Assembly (NCBI GenBank): GCA_019636735.1
Contig: JAHBWY010000003.1
Span: 62,001 to 126,000, forward strand
Source: Phycisphaeraceae bacterium
Lineage (GTDB): Bacteria > Planctomycetota > Phycisphaerae > Phycisphaerales > SM1A02
Length of the DNA stretch: 64,000 nucleotides
Direction of reading: 5' to 3'
Below are positions 48,481-58,190 of this stretch, one piece after another. Under the pieces are notes generated by a model that saw nothing but the letters and a program-made list of their open reading frames with translations, was not told the origin of the DNA and made no database searches. How positions within the stretch are numbered: position 1 is the first letter of the stretch; every line of letters begins with the position of its first letter. Made by a program: the position numbers and the translations under genes.

Positions 48481-50202
48481 ATGCCTCGCCGCGTGCGCGA
48501 ATATGTCCAACTGGCGCTTCTTGCGGCCCTGCTCGGGGTCTTTCTGCTGCTTCCGATCTGGCTTGTCGTGCGCGGCGGGTTCACCGACGCCTCGGGACGC
48601 TTCACACTGGCCGCGATCGCCGATGTCTTCGCCGATGACATTCTGCGCCGGGGTCTGCTCAATTCGCTTCTGATCGCCACCCTGACCACGGTGCTCGCGA
48701 TCCTCATCGCGCTGCCGCTGGGCGTGATCGTCTCACGAGCGGCCTTTCCCGGCCGAGGCTTGCTCTCGGGGCTGCTCCTGCTGCCGCTCATCCTGCCGCC
48801 CTTTGTCGGGGCGATCGGCATGCGTCACATCCTGGGGCGGGAGGGTTCGCTCAACGCGCTCCTTGTCTCGATGGGGGTGATCGATGCGAGCGTCGATCTT
48901 CTCGGCCGCGGCGGGCTGCTGGCGATCGTCATCCTCCAGGCGCTCGCGCTCTACCCCATCATCTTCCTGAATGTCACTGCGGCGCTCGCGAACATCGATC
49001 CGGCGCTTGAAGAAGCGGCGAGCAATCTCGGCGCCGGCGCGTGGACCCGCTTCCGACGGGTCACACTGCCGCTCGTCAGACCGGGGATCTTCGCTGGCGC
49101 GACGATTGTCTTCATCTGGAGCTTCACGGAGCTTGGAACTCCGCTGATGTTCGAGTTCTACACCGTGACGCCGGTGCAGGTCTTCAACGGCCTGAAGGAG
49201 ATGCAGACCTCGCGCCAGCCCTATGCGCTGGTGACGGTCATGCTGGGCGTGGCGATCACGCTGTACCTGATCGGCAAGCTTCTCTTGGGCGGGGGCGCCT
49301 ATGCGATGCAGTCGAAGGCGAGCGTGCGCCGTGAGGAGCGGCCCTTGTCGGGCTGGCGCGCGATCGCCGCCTTCGGAGCGTGCGGATCGGTCATCGCGGT
49401 GGCATCGCTCCCGCACATCGGCGTGATCCTCGCGAGCCTTTCGGCGCCGGGGCAGTGGTATGGCTCGGTGATTCCGCAAGCCTTCACGACGGAACACTTC
49501 CAGAATGCTCTCTCCCATCCGCTTGCCTCGGGCAGCATTCGGAACAGCCTCTTCCTCTCCCTCTCGGCGGCGCTGGCAGCCACCATCGTGGGGCTCTTCG
49601 TCGCGCGGCTGATCGTGCGAGGCACCATTCGAGGTCGCGCGGCGCTCGACGCCCTCGCGATGCTCCCCCTCGCGGTGCCCGGTCTCGTGATGGCCTTCGG
49701 CTTCGTCGCACTCTCCCTGACCTGGCCGTTCCGAGGCGGACCTCTCGAAGGCTTCGGGAACATTCTCGGGGCCGATCCCAATCCCTTCCCGTTCCTGATC
49801 ATCGCCTACGCGGTGCGTCGCCTTCCCTATGTCGTCCGCAGCGCCGTCGCCGGCCTCCAGCAGACGAGCGTGTCGCTTGAGGAGGCGGCGGCGAGTGTCG
49901 GCGCTGGCAAGTTCACCACCCTCCGGCGCGTAGTGGTTCCACTCATTGCGGCGAACCTTGCGGCGGGGGCGATTCTCGCCTTCAGCTTCAGCATGCTTGA
50001 AGTGAGCGACTCCCTGATTCTCGCGCAGCGCGAGCGTGACTACCCGATCACCAAGGCGATCTGGTCGCTCTACGACCGCCTCGGTGACGGAGACGGCATC
50101 GCGAGCGCGATGGGGGTCTGGGCGATGGCGCTTCTGGCCACCACGCTGCTTGGAACATCGGCGCTGATCGGCAAGAAGATGGGCGCGCTCTTCCGGGCCT
50201 GA
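48481..50202 (+). CDS. Fused iron-type ABC transporter permease (FbpB/SfuB-like)
   Basis: 573 residues with two fused permease halves. Each has the cytoplasmic EAA loop that contacts the ATPase: EEAASNLGAGAWTRFRRV (about 180-197) and EEAAASVGAGKFTTLRRV (about 467-484). About twelve hydrophobic segments alternate through the length. This fusion is typical of ferric-iron (FbpB) or related 2-aminoethylphosphonate and spermidine-type systems. The ATPase and binding-protein genes are not adjacent here, so the substrate is uncertain. TATTCT lies 9 bases before ATG 48481, suggesting a near-leaderless transcript. Confidence 0.82.
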   Translation: MPRRVREYVQLALLAALLGVFLLLPIWLVVRGGFTDASGRFTLAAIADVFADDILRRGLLNSLLIATLTTVLAILIALPLGVIVSRAAFPGRGLLSGLLLLPLILPPFVGAIGMRHILGREGSLNALLVSMGVIDASVDLLGRGGLLAIVILQALALYPIIFLNVTAALANIDPALEEAASNLGAGAWTRFRRVTLPLVRPGIFAGATIVFIWSFTELGTPLMFEFYTVTPVQVFNGLKEMQTSRQPYALVTVMLGVAITLYLIGKLLLGGGAYAMQSKASVRREERPLSGWRAIAAFGACGSVIAVASLPHIGVILASLSAPGQWYGSVIPQAFTTEHFQNALSHPLASGSIRNSLFLSLSAALAATIVGLFVARLIVRGTIRGRAALDALAMLPLAVPGLVMAFGFVALSLTWPFRGGPLEGFGNILGADPNPFPFLIIAYAVRRLPYVVRSAVAGLQQTSVSLEEAAASVGAGKFTTLRRVVVPLIAANLAAGAILAFSFSMLEVSDSLILAQRERDYPITKAIWSLYDRLGDGDGIASAMGVWAMALLATTLLGTSALIGKKMGALFRA

Positions 50203-50370
50203 CGCCTGACACCGGATCCGACCGCGTCGCGGGCCAACCCCGATGAAGTTCCCGCTGGCGACCATCTCGGTGCGATCATCCGCACGCGCGACGATCAAGC
50301 CGGTTTCGGCGGCGATGCCCCGAACTGGACCTTGGTCTGACGGGGTTCGGATGACTTCAACCCCCGCCCC

Positions 50371-50376
50371 TATACT
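50371..50376 (+). promoter_or_regulatory. -10 element of the nuo operon
   Basis: TATACT ends 8 bases before the nuoD ATG (50385). No close -35 at 17 bases was found (TTCGGA at 19 bases is the nearest). The spacing suggests transcription starts at or next to the start codon. Confidence 0.4.
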
Positions 50377-50384
50377 TCCGCCCC

Positions 50385-51674
50385 ATGCCGTACACGCTGG
50401 CGCCAGATGACGCCTTCGGACTTGATGTCGAGAGCACGGAGTACCTGAAGGACCATGTCCAGGCCCCTGATCGATGGGTCCTGAACTTCGGTCCGCAGCA
50501 TCCGGCGACTCACACCACCCTCCGGATCGTGATCGAACTCGATGGCGAACGCGTGGTCCGGGCCACGCCCCACATCGGTTACCTCCACTCGGGTTTTGAG
50601 AAGCTCGCGGAGCATCACGACTACAACCAATATGTCTGCACGGTCAGCCGGATGGACTACATCTCGCCGATCGTGAACGACATCGCCTGGCATCAGGCGG
50701 TTGAGGCGCTCTTCGGCATCGGCATCACGCCTCGGTGCCGGGTCATCCGGACGATCATGGCCGAGCTCGGCCGAATCCAGAATCACCTGCTCTGCGTCGG
50801 GGCTGCGGCGCTCGACCTCGGGGCCTTCACGGGCTTCCTCTACGGCTTCAACGAGCGCGAGTTCATCTACGACATCGTCGAGTACATCTCCGGCCAGCGC
50901 TTCCACCCGGATTGGACGCGCGTGGGCGGCGCGTGGCGCGACATTCCCGACGATGAGGTCTTCCGACGGATGGTGAAGTCGCTCATCAACGAGCGGCTCC
51001 CTCGGGCGATCGGCGACCTTGAGAACCTTCTCAATCGCAACCGCATCTTCATCGATCGCCTGACCGGTGTCGGCGCCATCTCGCGTGAAGAGGCCATCGC
51101 GTGGAGCCTGACCGGCCCGATGGCGCGGGCAAGCGGTGTGCGGCGCGATCTCCGTAAGGACGAGCCTTACCTCTGCTTCGCCGACAATTGGGATGACGAA
51201 GGCGCTGAGGCGGTCAAGTTCAGCGTGCCGGTCGCGCAGGATGGAGATTGCCTGAGCCGCTACCTCGTGCGGGTCGAGGAGCTCAAGCAGTCGATCTCGA
51301 TCATCAACCAGCTCATCGATCGCATCCCCGGCGGATCAATCAACGCGGTCGCCGACGGCAAGAGCCTCATTCCACCCAAGGCCGATGTCTACGGCTCGAT
51401 CGAGGGCGTCATTCAGCTCTTCTCAATCGTGATGCACAACCGCGGCTGGGACACGCCGATCGGCGAGGCGTACACGGCCATTGAGAGCCCCAACGGCGAG
51501 CTTGGATTCTTCATCGTCGCCGACGGCGGCAAGTATCCATGGCGCGCGAAGTGCCGGCCGCCCAGCTTCATCAACTATCAGGTCTTCCCGAAGCTGATCG
51601 AGGGCCACCAACTGGCCGATGTCGTCGCGGTCCTGGGCAGCATCAATGTGATCGCCGCCGAGCTCGACCGCTGA
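50385..51674 (+). CDS. nuoD: NADH-quinone oxidoreductase subunit D
   Basis: NuoD (49 kDa subunit) forms part of the quinone-binding site of complex I. The 429-residue product has NFGPQHPATHTTLRI (about 34-48), HIGYLHSGFEKLAEH (about 64-78), DYISPIVNDIAWHQAVE (about 91-107), and C-terminal YPWRAKCRPPSFINYQ. Family-typical length. No nuoA, nuoB or nuoC precedes it; the upstream gene is the ABC permease with 182 bases between. nuoE follows after 72 bases. Confidence 0.95.
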   Translation: MPYTLAPDDAFGLDVESTEYLKDHVQAPDRWVLNFGPQHPATHTTLRIVIELDGERVVRATPHIGYLHSGFEKLAEHHDYNQYVCTVSRMDYISPIVNDIAWHQAVEALFGIGITPRCRVIRTIMAELGRIQNHLLCVGAAALDLGAFTGFLYGFNEREFIYDIVEYISGQRFHPDWTRVGGAWRDIPDDEVFRRMVKSLINERLPRAIGDLENLLNRNRIFIDRLTGVGAISREEAIAWSLTGPMARASGVRRDLRKDEPYLCFADNWDDEGAEAVKFSVPVAQDGDCLSRYLVRVEELKQSISIINQLIDRIPGGSINAVADGKSLIPPKADVYGSIEGVIQLFSIVMHNRGWDTPIGEAYTAIESPNGELGFFIVADGGKYPWRAKCRPPSFINYQVFPKLIEGHQLADVVAVLGSINVIAAELDR

Positions 51675-51746
51675 GCCTCTTTGACCGGCGCCCCCGCGAG
51701 AGGCGGCGTCAAGCTCCTCTGACTACCCACACCACCGCCTTACACC

Positions 51747-52346
51747 ATGGCCTGGATCACCAAACCGAGCGCCACCGAGAAGATCGCCCGCCGCGCCGAG
51801 CCCTATGTGACCGATGCGCATCGGGCGCGCTGGGAGCGGGACCTCATCCCGAAGTACGCGACCCGTCATGGCGCGCTCATGCCGATCCTTCACGAGATCC
51901 AGCATGAGCATCGCCACATTCCCCACCAGGCGATGATCGAGATCGCGGACTTCCTCAAGATCACTCCCGCCGATGTCCTTGACACGGTGAGCTTCTACGA
52001 GGAGTACACGACCGAGCCGGTCGGGCGCTGCGTCATCGGGATCTGCCAGTCGCTCGCGTGCGAGGCGTGTGGACATCGGGCGCTCGTCGATCATGTCCGT
52101 GAGAAGCTCGACCTCGAGCCGCATGAGACGACTGAGGACGGTCTCTTCACGCTGCTCACCCTGGAGTGCCTCGGAAGCTGCGACACTGCGCCGGTCGCGC
52201 TCCTCAACGATGTGCTCTATGAGAGCCTGACGGTCGAGCGGCTCGATCAGCTCATCGAGCGCGTGCGGGTCGGGGGCAGTGCCGCCATCCCACACGGCCG
52301 CAAGGTGGGGCCGGGCGTGGCCGGCACCGAGGACATCGAGAAGTGA
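51747..52346 (+). CDS. nuoE: NADH-quinone oxidoreductase subunit E
   Basis: NuoE is the 24 kDa subunit that carries a [2Fe-2S] cluster next to the FMN site. The 199-residue protein has helices at the N-terminus, then the four cluster cysteines: CQSLAC (C-x4-C, about 94-99) and ECLGSC (C-x3-C, about 135-139). VSFYEEYTTEPVGRCVIG is the family core. A C-terminal extension (about 178-199) follows. It overlaps the small downstream gene by one base (TGATG). Confidence 0.93.
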   Translation: MAWITKPSATEKIARRAEPYVTDAHRARWERDLIPKYATRHGALMPILHEIQHEHRHIPHQAMIEIADFLKITPADVLDTVSFYEEYTTEPVGRCVIGICQSLACEACGHRALVDHVREKLDLEPHETTEDGLFTLLTLECLGSCDTAPVALLNDVLYESLTVERLDQLIERVRVGGSAAIPHGRKVGPGVAGTEDIEK

Positions 52347-52579
52347 TGGAGACCACGGCCGTGGGCCTCATGCGAAATCTCGGGCGCTTTGTCGGCCACA
52401 TCGCCGCGGGCCTTCGAGCGTCGCCCGGAGCCACGGAGCGACATGAGGTCCGTCGGACAATCGAGGAGTCGACTCGCGATGACGGGGTCATCCTTCGACG
52501 CACCGTGATCGAAGAGATCGAGGTCCGCTCAGGCGACACGGGCGGACCCGCGGCCTCGAATGACCCCAGAGCTCAGTAA
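52346..52579 (+). CDS. Small hypothetical protein inside the nuo operon
   Basis: A 77-residue protein beginning METTAVGLMRNLGRFVGHIA, whose start overlaps the nuoE stop (TGATG at 52344-52348). The first third is amphipathic helix; then RRTIEESTRDDGVILRRTVI is a charged strand-like stretch. The last ten residues are polar. It lies between nuoE and nuoF (18 bases before nuoF) and is in the same reading direction, so it is probably cotranslated. No cysteine is present, so it does not carry an iron-sulphur cluster. Function unknown; an assembly or accessory role is only a guess from position. Confidence 0.55.
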   Translation: METTAVGLMRNLGRFVGHIAAGLRASPGATERHEVRRTIEESTRDDGVILRRTVIEEIEVRSGDTGGPAASNDPRAQ

Positions 52580-52597
52580 GCCAACCACCAACGAACC

Positions 52598-53943
<1,346 letters not shown>

Positions 53944-53947
<4 letters not shown>

Positions 53948-54471
53948 CCGAAGCGGATAGGGTCCTGACCGGTGTCGTGGGAGCCTGCGTGGAGGCGGAG
54001 GTCCGTGCATGGCTCGCGGATCGGATCTCGGCGGTGATTCCCCATCTCGTCGCACCCGATGGTTCGCCCGTCCGCGTGGCGCGTGTGAGTGTTCGCATCG
54101 TGCCCGACCCGGAAATGATCCGCCTGCATGTCGAGGCGATGGGCGAGGCGACGCCGACTGATGTGCTCTCATGGGTGACCGAGGGTGAGCGTGGCGGCGT
54201 CGAAGTCGATCTCGCGCTCGGCGCCGATGAAGCCGTAAGGCAGGCGCTGATTCGATCGCATGCGCCCAGAGAAGAGCTGCTCCTCTACGCCGTGCATGGG
54301 CTCCTGCATGCCGCGGGCTTTGATGATCGAGCGCAGGAGGACTTCATTCGCATGCACGCGGAAGAAGCGCGACTTCTTGGCGTTGTGGGCGGTGCCGCGC
54401 GGGTGGAAAGCGCCGAGTCGCCGGCGTCGGGTCCGCAGGGCCCGGCTGGCGGGGGAGAGCGGCGATGGTGA
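53944..54471 (+). CDS. ybeY: Endoribonuclease YbeY
   Basis: YbeY is a zinc endoribonuclease acting in 16S rRNA maturation and ribosome quality control. The 175-residue protein has the family C-terminal motif, here HGLLHAAGFDD (about 119-129). The canonical motif is HGxLHLxGYDH, so the third metal ligand position has Asp instead of His. Asp can bind zinc and this variant may be active. VDLALGADE matches the preceding beta strand. The Pro/Gly-rich tail (from about 155) is unusual. GTG 53944 overlaps nuoF by 4 bases; the stop region overlaps the CorC-like gene by 7 bases. Confidence 0.85.
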
Positions 54472-55751
54472 CGCTCCTCCTGACCGCCGTCGTGGTGCTG
54501 GCGCTCACGACGCTCTTCTCCGCGCTCAACCTTGCGCTCGTTCAGGCGAGTGAGTCGGCGCTCCTGCGGCGGCTGGAGGCGCAGGGGCGACTTCGACAGG
54601 GGCAGTGGATCGTGGAGCGCTGGAGTGCCGTCGATGACGCGGTCAGCTTCCTCCGAACATGGGGGCGCATCGGCTTCTTCGCGCTGGTCCTCTGGGCGAT
54701 GGCGCATCGCGGTGATGGCACGATCGAAGCCGATCCTCAGCGGGTCATCGAAGCGCTGCTCGTCTCGGCGATCCTGATCTGGCTCTTCACCAGTGTGGTT
54801 GCGGGCGCCGTCGCGCGCTATGCCGCGATCGAACTCCTGGCCACCACCATGCCCTTCCTGCACATCATCGAGGTCCTGCTGCGACCGGTGACGGCGATCA
54901 GCCGCGCGATCGATGAGGCGGTGAAGCGACTCACCGGGGCCAATCTGCGCGAGGGTGAAGCGGAAGAGGATCTCCTCCGCAGCATCGAGGACACGCAGCG
55001 CTCCGGTGGCATTGATCCAGTGGCCGCACGGATGATGGAGAGTGTCGTCCAGTTCACCGACACCGTCGTCGGCGAGGTCATGACTCCCCGGACCGCCATC
55101 GAGGGGCTCGCCTACACCGACGACATGGGGGAGATCCGCAACTTCATTCATCGCGAGGGTCACTCGCGCATTCCCGTCTACGAGGGAAGCCTCGATCGGA
55201 TCGTCGGCATTCTCTATGTCAAAGATCTCGTTTCGCTGCTCGGCACCGATGCCGAGGGGTTCACCCTTCGCCCGCTCCTGCGACAGCCGATTCTCGTGCC
55301 CGAGACGAAGCCGGTCCGCGATCTTCTCCTTCAGTTCCAGCGCAGCAAGGTGCATCTTGCGATCGTGATCGATGAGTTCGGCGGGACGGCCGGGCTGGTG
55401 ACCATCGAGGATGTGCTCGAGGAGATCGTCGGCGAGATCACCGATGAACATGAAGGGCCCTCCGATGAGGCGCCGATGCTGAGAACACTCGGCGATCATG
55501 AATGCGAGGCCGAGGGGCGGGTGCCCATGGTGGATGTGGCGTCGCACTTCGGGCTGGAGATGGTCGACGAAGCGCCCTACACCACCGTCGCGGGCTTCGC
55601 GCTGCACCACTTCGGACGCGTGCCCGAAGCGGGGGAGATCTTCGAGCGCAACGGTCTGCGCGTCACCATCGTTGAAGCCACTCCCACCGCGATCCTGAAG
55701 TTGCGCATCGAGCGATCGACTCCACCGAGTGCCGGCCGCAACGGCGCCTGA
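54465..55751 (+). CDS. CBS-pair transporter-associated protein (CorC/HlyC family)
   Basis: 428 residues. The N-terminus has three membrane helices (about 3-25, 60-80, 105-130) typical of the DUF21 domain. A CBS pair spans about 205-325, with VGEVMTPRTAIEGLAY and HLAIVIDEFGGTAGLVTIED as hallmarks. The CorC_HlyC C-terminal domain (about 340-415, with EGRVPMVDVASHFGLEM and TTVAGFALHHFGRVPEAGE) ends it. This family is linked to Mg/Co efflux and often lies next to ybeY, as here; ATG 54465 overlaps ybeY by 7 bases. The exact substrate is not certain. Confidence 0.88.
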   Translation: MVTLLLTAVVVLALTTLFSALNLALVQASESALLRRLEAQGRLRQGQWIVERWSAVDDAVSFLRTWGRIGFFALVLWAMAHRGDGTIEADPQRVIEALLVSAILIWLFTSVVAGAVARYAAIELLATTMPFLHIIEVLLRPVTAISRAIDEAVKRLTGANLREGEAEEDLLRSIEDTQRSGGIDPVAARMMESVVQFTDTVVGEVMTPRTAIEGLAYTDDMGEIRNFIHREGHSRIPVYEGSLDRIVGILYVKDLVSLLGTDAEGFTLRPLLRQPILVPETKPVRDLLLQFQRSKVHLAIVIDEFGGTAGLVTIEDVLEEIVGEITDEHEGPSDEAPMLRTLGDHECEAEGRVPMVDVASHFGLEMVDEAPYTTVAGFALHHFGRVPEAGEIFERNGLRVTIVEATPTAILKLRIERSTPPSAGRNGA

Positions 55752-55763
55752 CGGTCGAGCGCC

Positions 55764-56498
55764 TCAGTCGAACTCGTCGCCGCGGAATGTGCTCGCGAGG
55801 TAGGCGTCGCGCACGAGTGGATCGTTGATGATCGACTTCGGGTCACCATCCCGCAGGTTGCGTCCCTCATGGATGATGTACGCCCGGGTGCAGATGCGCA
55901 GCGTCTGCTGCACATTGTGGTCCGTGACGAGCATGGCGATGCCGAGGCTCGCGAGCTTGCGGACCTCCGATTGCAACTCCTCGACGGTGTGAGGATCGAC
56001 GGCGGCGAAGGGTTCATCAAGCAGCATGAGGCGAGGCTCGGTGATCAGCGCGCGGGCGATCTCCAGCCGTCGGCGCTCACCTCCCGAGCAGGTGCGCGCC
56101 TGCTCGCGACGCTTGTGTTCAAGGCCGAACTGGTGGAGGAGCACATCGCAGCGCCGCTGCTGATCCGAGCGCGACATGCGGCGCGTCTGGAGAATCGCGA
56201 GGAGATTCTCCTCGACGGTCAGCCGCTGGAAGACACTCGGCTCCTGCGAGAGGTAGCCCATGCCCGCTTGTGCGTGCAGGTACATGGGCAGATTCGTGAC
56301 ATCGCGTCCGGCGAATCGCACCTTTCCACCCTCGGGCGTGATCATGCCGATCGCCATGCGGAAGCTCGTGGTCTTGCCGGCGCCATTGCGACCGAGCAGG
56401 CCGACGATCTCGCCGGCCTCGACGGTGAACGAGACTCGGTCGACGACACGGCGACCGTTGTAGCTCTTCACGAGCTCATGGGCTTCAAGAAGCGGCAT
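55764..56498 (-). CDS. lptB: LPS export ABC ATPase LptB
   Basis: 244 residues, the cytoplasmic ATPase that powers the LptFG permease. Walker A is GLLGRNGAGKTTSF (about 34-47), the signature TCSGGERRRLEIARAL, and Walker B LMLLDEPFAAVDPHTVEEL, with the family-specific LGYLSQEPSVFQRLTVEENL Q-loop region. The C-terminus ends in AYLASTFRG, also family-like. ATG 56498 starts LEAHELVKSYNGRRVV; the open frame to 56615 adds codons that overlap the PEGA gene. Its partner permeases are at 1915-4721, far away, so the Lpt genes are split. Confidence 0.9.
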   Translation of the reverse strand: MPLLEAHELVKSYNGRRVVDRVSFTVEAGEIVGLLGRNGAGKTTSFRMAIGMITPEGGKVRFAGRDVTNLPMYLHAQAGMGYLSQEPSVFQRLTVEENLLAILQTRRMSRSDQQRRCDVLLHQFGLEHKRREQARTCSGGERRRLEIARALITEPRLMLLDEPFAAVDPHTVEELQSEVRKLASLGIAMLVTDHNVQQTLRICTRAYIIHEGRNLRDGDPKSIINDPLVRDAYLASTFRGDEFD

Positions 56499-56499
56499 C

Positions 56500-57042
56500 T
56501 CACGGCGCCGAAGGCGCACCTCCGGCGGGAGCCGTATCAGGAGCTGGAGGCAGCACCGAGGGAGGCGTGGGCACCACGCCGCGCTCGCCATCTTCGCGAG
56601 CGGCGGCTTCGACACTCGGCGCGGTCATGATCGCGGTCCTGTCAACCGGCAGGTCGCGCTCGATCACCGCGAGATCGCTCCGAAGGGCGCGGGCGCGCTC
56701 GACGAGAGACTCAGGATCCGTGCGGTCGGGAACCAACTCGAAGTGCCACGCGGTCCGGCTCACCGAGGTCCAGGGCGCAAGTTCGCTCACCAAGTCGAGG
56801 CCGACCCAATCCCACACGGGCGCTTCCGCACGGCCCATGCCGACCACGCTCTCGTAGCCCTCGAGGGCCAGGCGGACCTCGTAGACGCCGTAATGGTCGA
56901 ATTCGATCTGGCAGGGGGTCCGGCCCACCTCACGGTCATTCACCCGGACGAGGGCTCCGCTGGGGGTGCTGGTGATGTCAATCTGCCGCCTGACGCAACC
57001 AGGAAGGATCAGGAGAGCGCCAAGCAGGATGGGCCACCGCAT
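56500..57042 (-). CDS. PEGA-domain lipoprotein
   Basis: 180 residues. The N-terminus MRWPILLGALLILPGC is a lipoprotein signal ending at Cys16. A PEGA domain follows (about 20-65: ITSTPSGALVRVNDREVG, then YEVRLALEGYE), a small immunoglobulin-like fold usual in surface lipoproteins. The rest (about 85-180) has a helix then a Pro/Ala-rich tail. It ends 1 base before the lptB start on the same strand, so it is coexpressed with lptB and may be part of the LPS export neighbourhood. No function is assigned. Confidence 0.72.
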   Translation of the reverse strand: MRWPILLGALLILPGCVRRQIDITSTPSGALVRVNDREVGRTPCQIEFDHYGVYEVRLALEGYESVVGMGRAEAPVWDWVGLDLVSELAPWTSVSRTAWHFELVPDRTDPESLVERARALRSDLAVIERDLPVDRTAIMTAPSVEAAAREDGERGVVPTPPSVLPPAPDTAPAGGAPSAP

Positions 57043-57140
57043 GGGGAGAGTGTAACGACGGGAGAAACGGTGGGTTGGAGTGCCTAAGTCTCGGTCCAGA
57101 AGGATCTTGAAAAATAACTTCTCCGCTTCGCGGGCAACCG

Positions 57141-57170
57141 TTGACCGGCCCGATCCGAGGGCGATACGCT
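57141..57170 (+). promoter_or_regulatory. Promoter of the candidate small RNA
   Basis: TTGACC (57141-57146) is followed 18 bases later by TACGCT (57165-57170), then CCGCC. Other predicted promoters here share this -10 then CCGCC pattern (26338, 48466, 50371). Transcription would start near 57177. Confidence 0.45.
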
Positions 57171-57176
57171 CCGCCG

Positions 57177-57261
57177 TCCCTTTGCCTTCTTGCGGTCTTC
57201 CAAGGCCGCGAAATCCCGCCGCTCGAGCGTGTCGGAGCGTTCGAGCGGCGGCCCTTTTTTT
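57177..57261 (+). ncRNA. Candidate small RNA (about 85 bases)
   Basis: The segment lies between a promoter and a strong terminator with no reading frame of its own. It can form a small stem (TGCGG with CCGCG, around 57190-57211) and then the terminator hairpin. The nearest plus-strand gene upstream ends about 1.4 kb away with minus-strand genes between, so this terminator cannot belong to it. Identity and targets are unknown. The alternative is the terminator of an unseen antisense transcript. Confidence 0.4.
57216..57261 (+). terminator. Strong Rho-independent terminator
   Basis: CCGCCGCTCGA and TCGAGCGGCGG form an 11-base-pair stem with a 14-base loop, followed by CCC and seven T. It points to the plus strand; on the minus strand there is no T-run. 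Confidence 0.85.
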
Positions 57262-57420
57262 GCCTTGTCAGACGATCGAGTCATGGGGAGGCCGGTGCAT
57301 CCGTTGGATGTCGCCTGAGCATTGCAATGGCGACCACCATCTCGCGATCGAGTTTGCTTCGTCATGGATGGCACCCGCAAGGTCGCCTTCCTCAGCGGAG
57401 TTCTCTCCATCGCCTCCGAA

Positions 57421-57449
57421 TTGACAGCAGCACGCTCCCGGAGTGATCT
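57421..57449 (+). promoter_or_regulatory. Putative promoter before the PagL-like gene
   Basis: A perfect -35 TTGACA at 57421-57426 and a 17-base spacer lead to a weak -10 TGATCT at 57444-57449, 9 bases before ATG 57459. Confidence 0.4.
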
Positions 57450-57458
57450 TCACTCATC

Positions 57459-58172
57459 ATGCGAAGCTCACTCTCGGCTCGGCGGCGAAGCGACCTTGGT
57501 CAGCGGTGGAGCGTGCGCGCCATCGCCGCACTCACGACAACCATCGGGTGCGTCTCACCCGGTCTGGCGGCGACAGAGTCGCTTGATGCGACGATCTCGA
57601 TGCCGATGACGCGCTTCACCGCGAGTGCGCTCTCCCTTGCACCAGGCGTGGCCGCCTCCGACCAGGCGGCTCCCCCCGATCTCTCGAGCGCGCCAGGCCG
57701 CAAGCGCTTCGGTGAAGAGGGCATGGTCACCTTCAACATCTTCGGTGACTACGCCAACGATTTCTCGTCGGCGTGGCTGGCGGGCGGACAATTCGGCATC
57801 AGTTGGTTCTTCGCCGACAACCTCAGCCTCGATGTTCAGCTTGAGCAGTGGGGCATCAGCCAGGATGGCCCCAACGCCTACGCGATCGGACCGGCGCTGC
57901 TGCTGCGCTGGCACTTCCTCGCCTACGAGACATGGTCGCTCTACGCGGATGCGGGGTGTGGATTCTTCTACGCGACGAATCCGGTGCCGACCGATGGCTC
58001 ACGCTTCAACTTCACGCCGCGCGTCGGCGTGGGCGCCTCGTTTGCCATCACCGACACAGCGCGCGTGCTCACCGGCGTGCGCTGGCTGCACATCTCGAAT
58101 GCGAACACGAGCACGCCGAATCCAGGCCGTGACAGCCTGGAGGTCTACGCCGGGCTCTCCTTCGGTTTCTGA
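57459..58172 (+). CDS. Acyloxyacyl hydrolase / lipid A deacylase (PagL-like)
   Basis: 237 residues. A signal-peptide-like start (to about residue 38) is followed by an outer-membrane barrel pattern from about 80 to the terminal FGF. The PagL active site is His-x-Ser: here RWLHISNANTSTPNPG (about 205-220) supplies His and Ser, and RDSLEVYAGLSF gives the acidic residue, Asp at the spacing where PagL has Glu. PagL removes the 3-O-acyl chain of lipid A. The gene is near lptB and PEGA, which also argues for envelope work. Short-leader promoter candidates precede it. Confidence 0.72.
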   Translation: MRSSLSARRRSDLGQRWSVRAIAALTTTIGCVSPGLAATESLDATISMPMTRFTASALSLAPGVAASDQAAPPDLSSAPGRKRFGEEGMVTFNIFGDYANDFSSAWLAGGQFGISWFFADNLSLDVQLEQWGISQDGPNAYAIGPALLLRWHFLAYETWSLYADAGCGFFYATNPVPTDGSRFNFTPRVGVGASFAITDTARVLTGVRWLHISNANTSTPNPGRDSLEVYAGLSFGF

Positions 58173-58190
58173 ACGCCGGGCTCCGCTCGA

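Larger units (their letters stand above)
57043..57458 (+). other. 416-base gene-free region with a candidate small-RNA unit
   Basis: This gap separates the PEGA lipoprotein (minus strand) from the PagL-like gene (plus strand). It holds a promoter at 57141-57170, a terminator at 57216-57261 and a second promoter before the PagL-like gene at 57421-57449. No coding frame in it looks convincing; a 108-codon minus-strand frame at 57084-57410 crosses the terminator and has unlike composition. Confidence 0.6.

Noticed and set aside
57084..57410. 108-codon minus-strand frame over the terminator region
   Set aside because: It crosses the plus-strand terminator hairpin and has no ribosome-binding site or family match.
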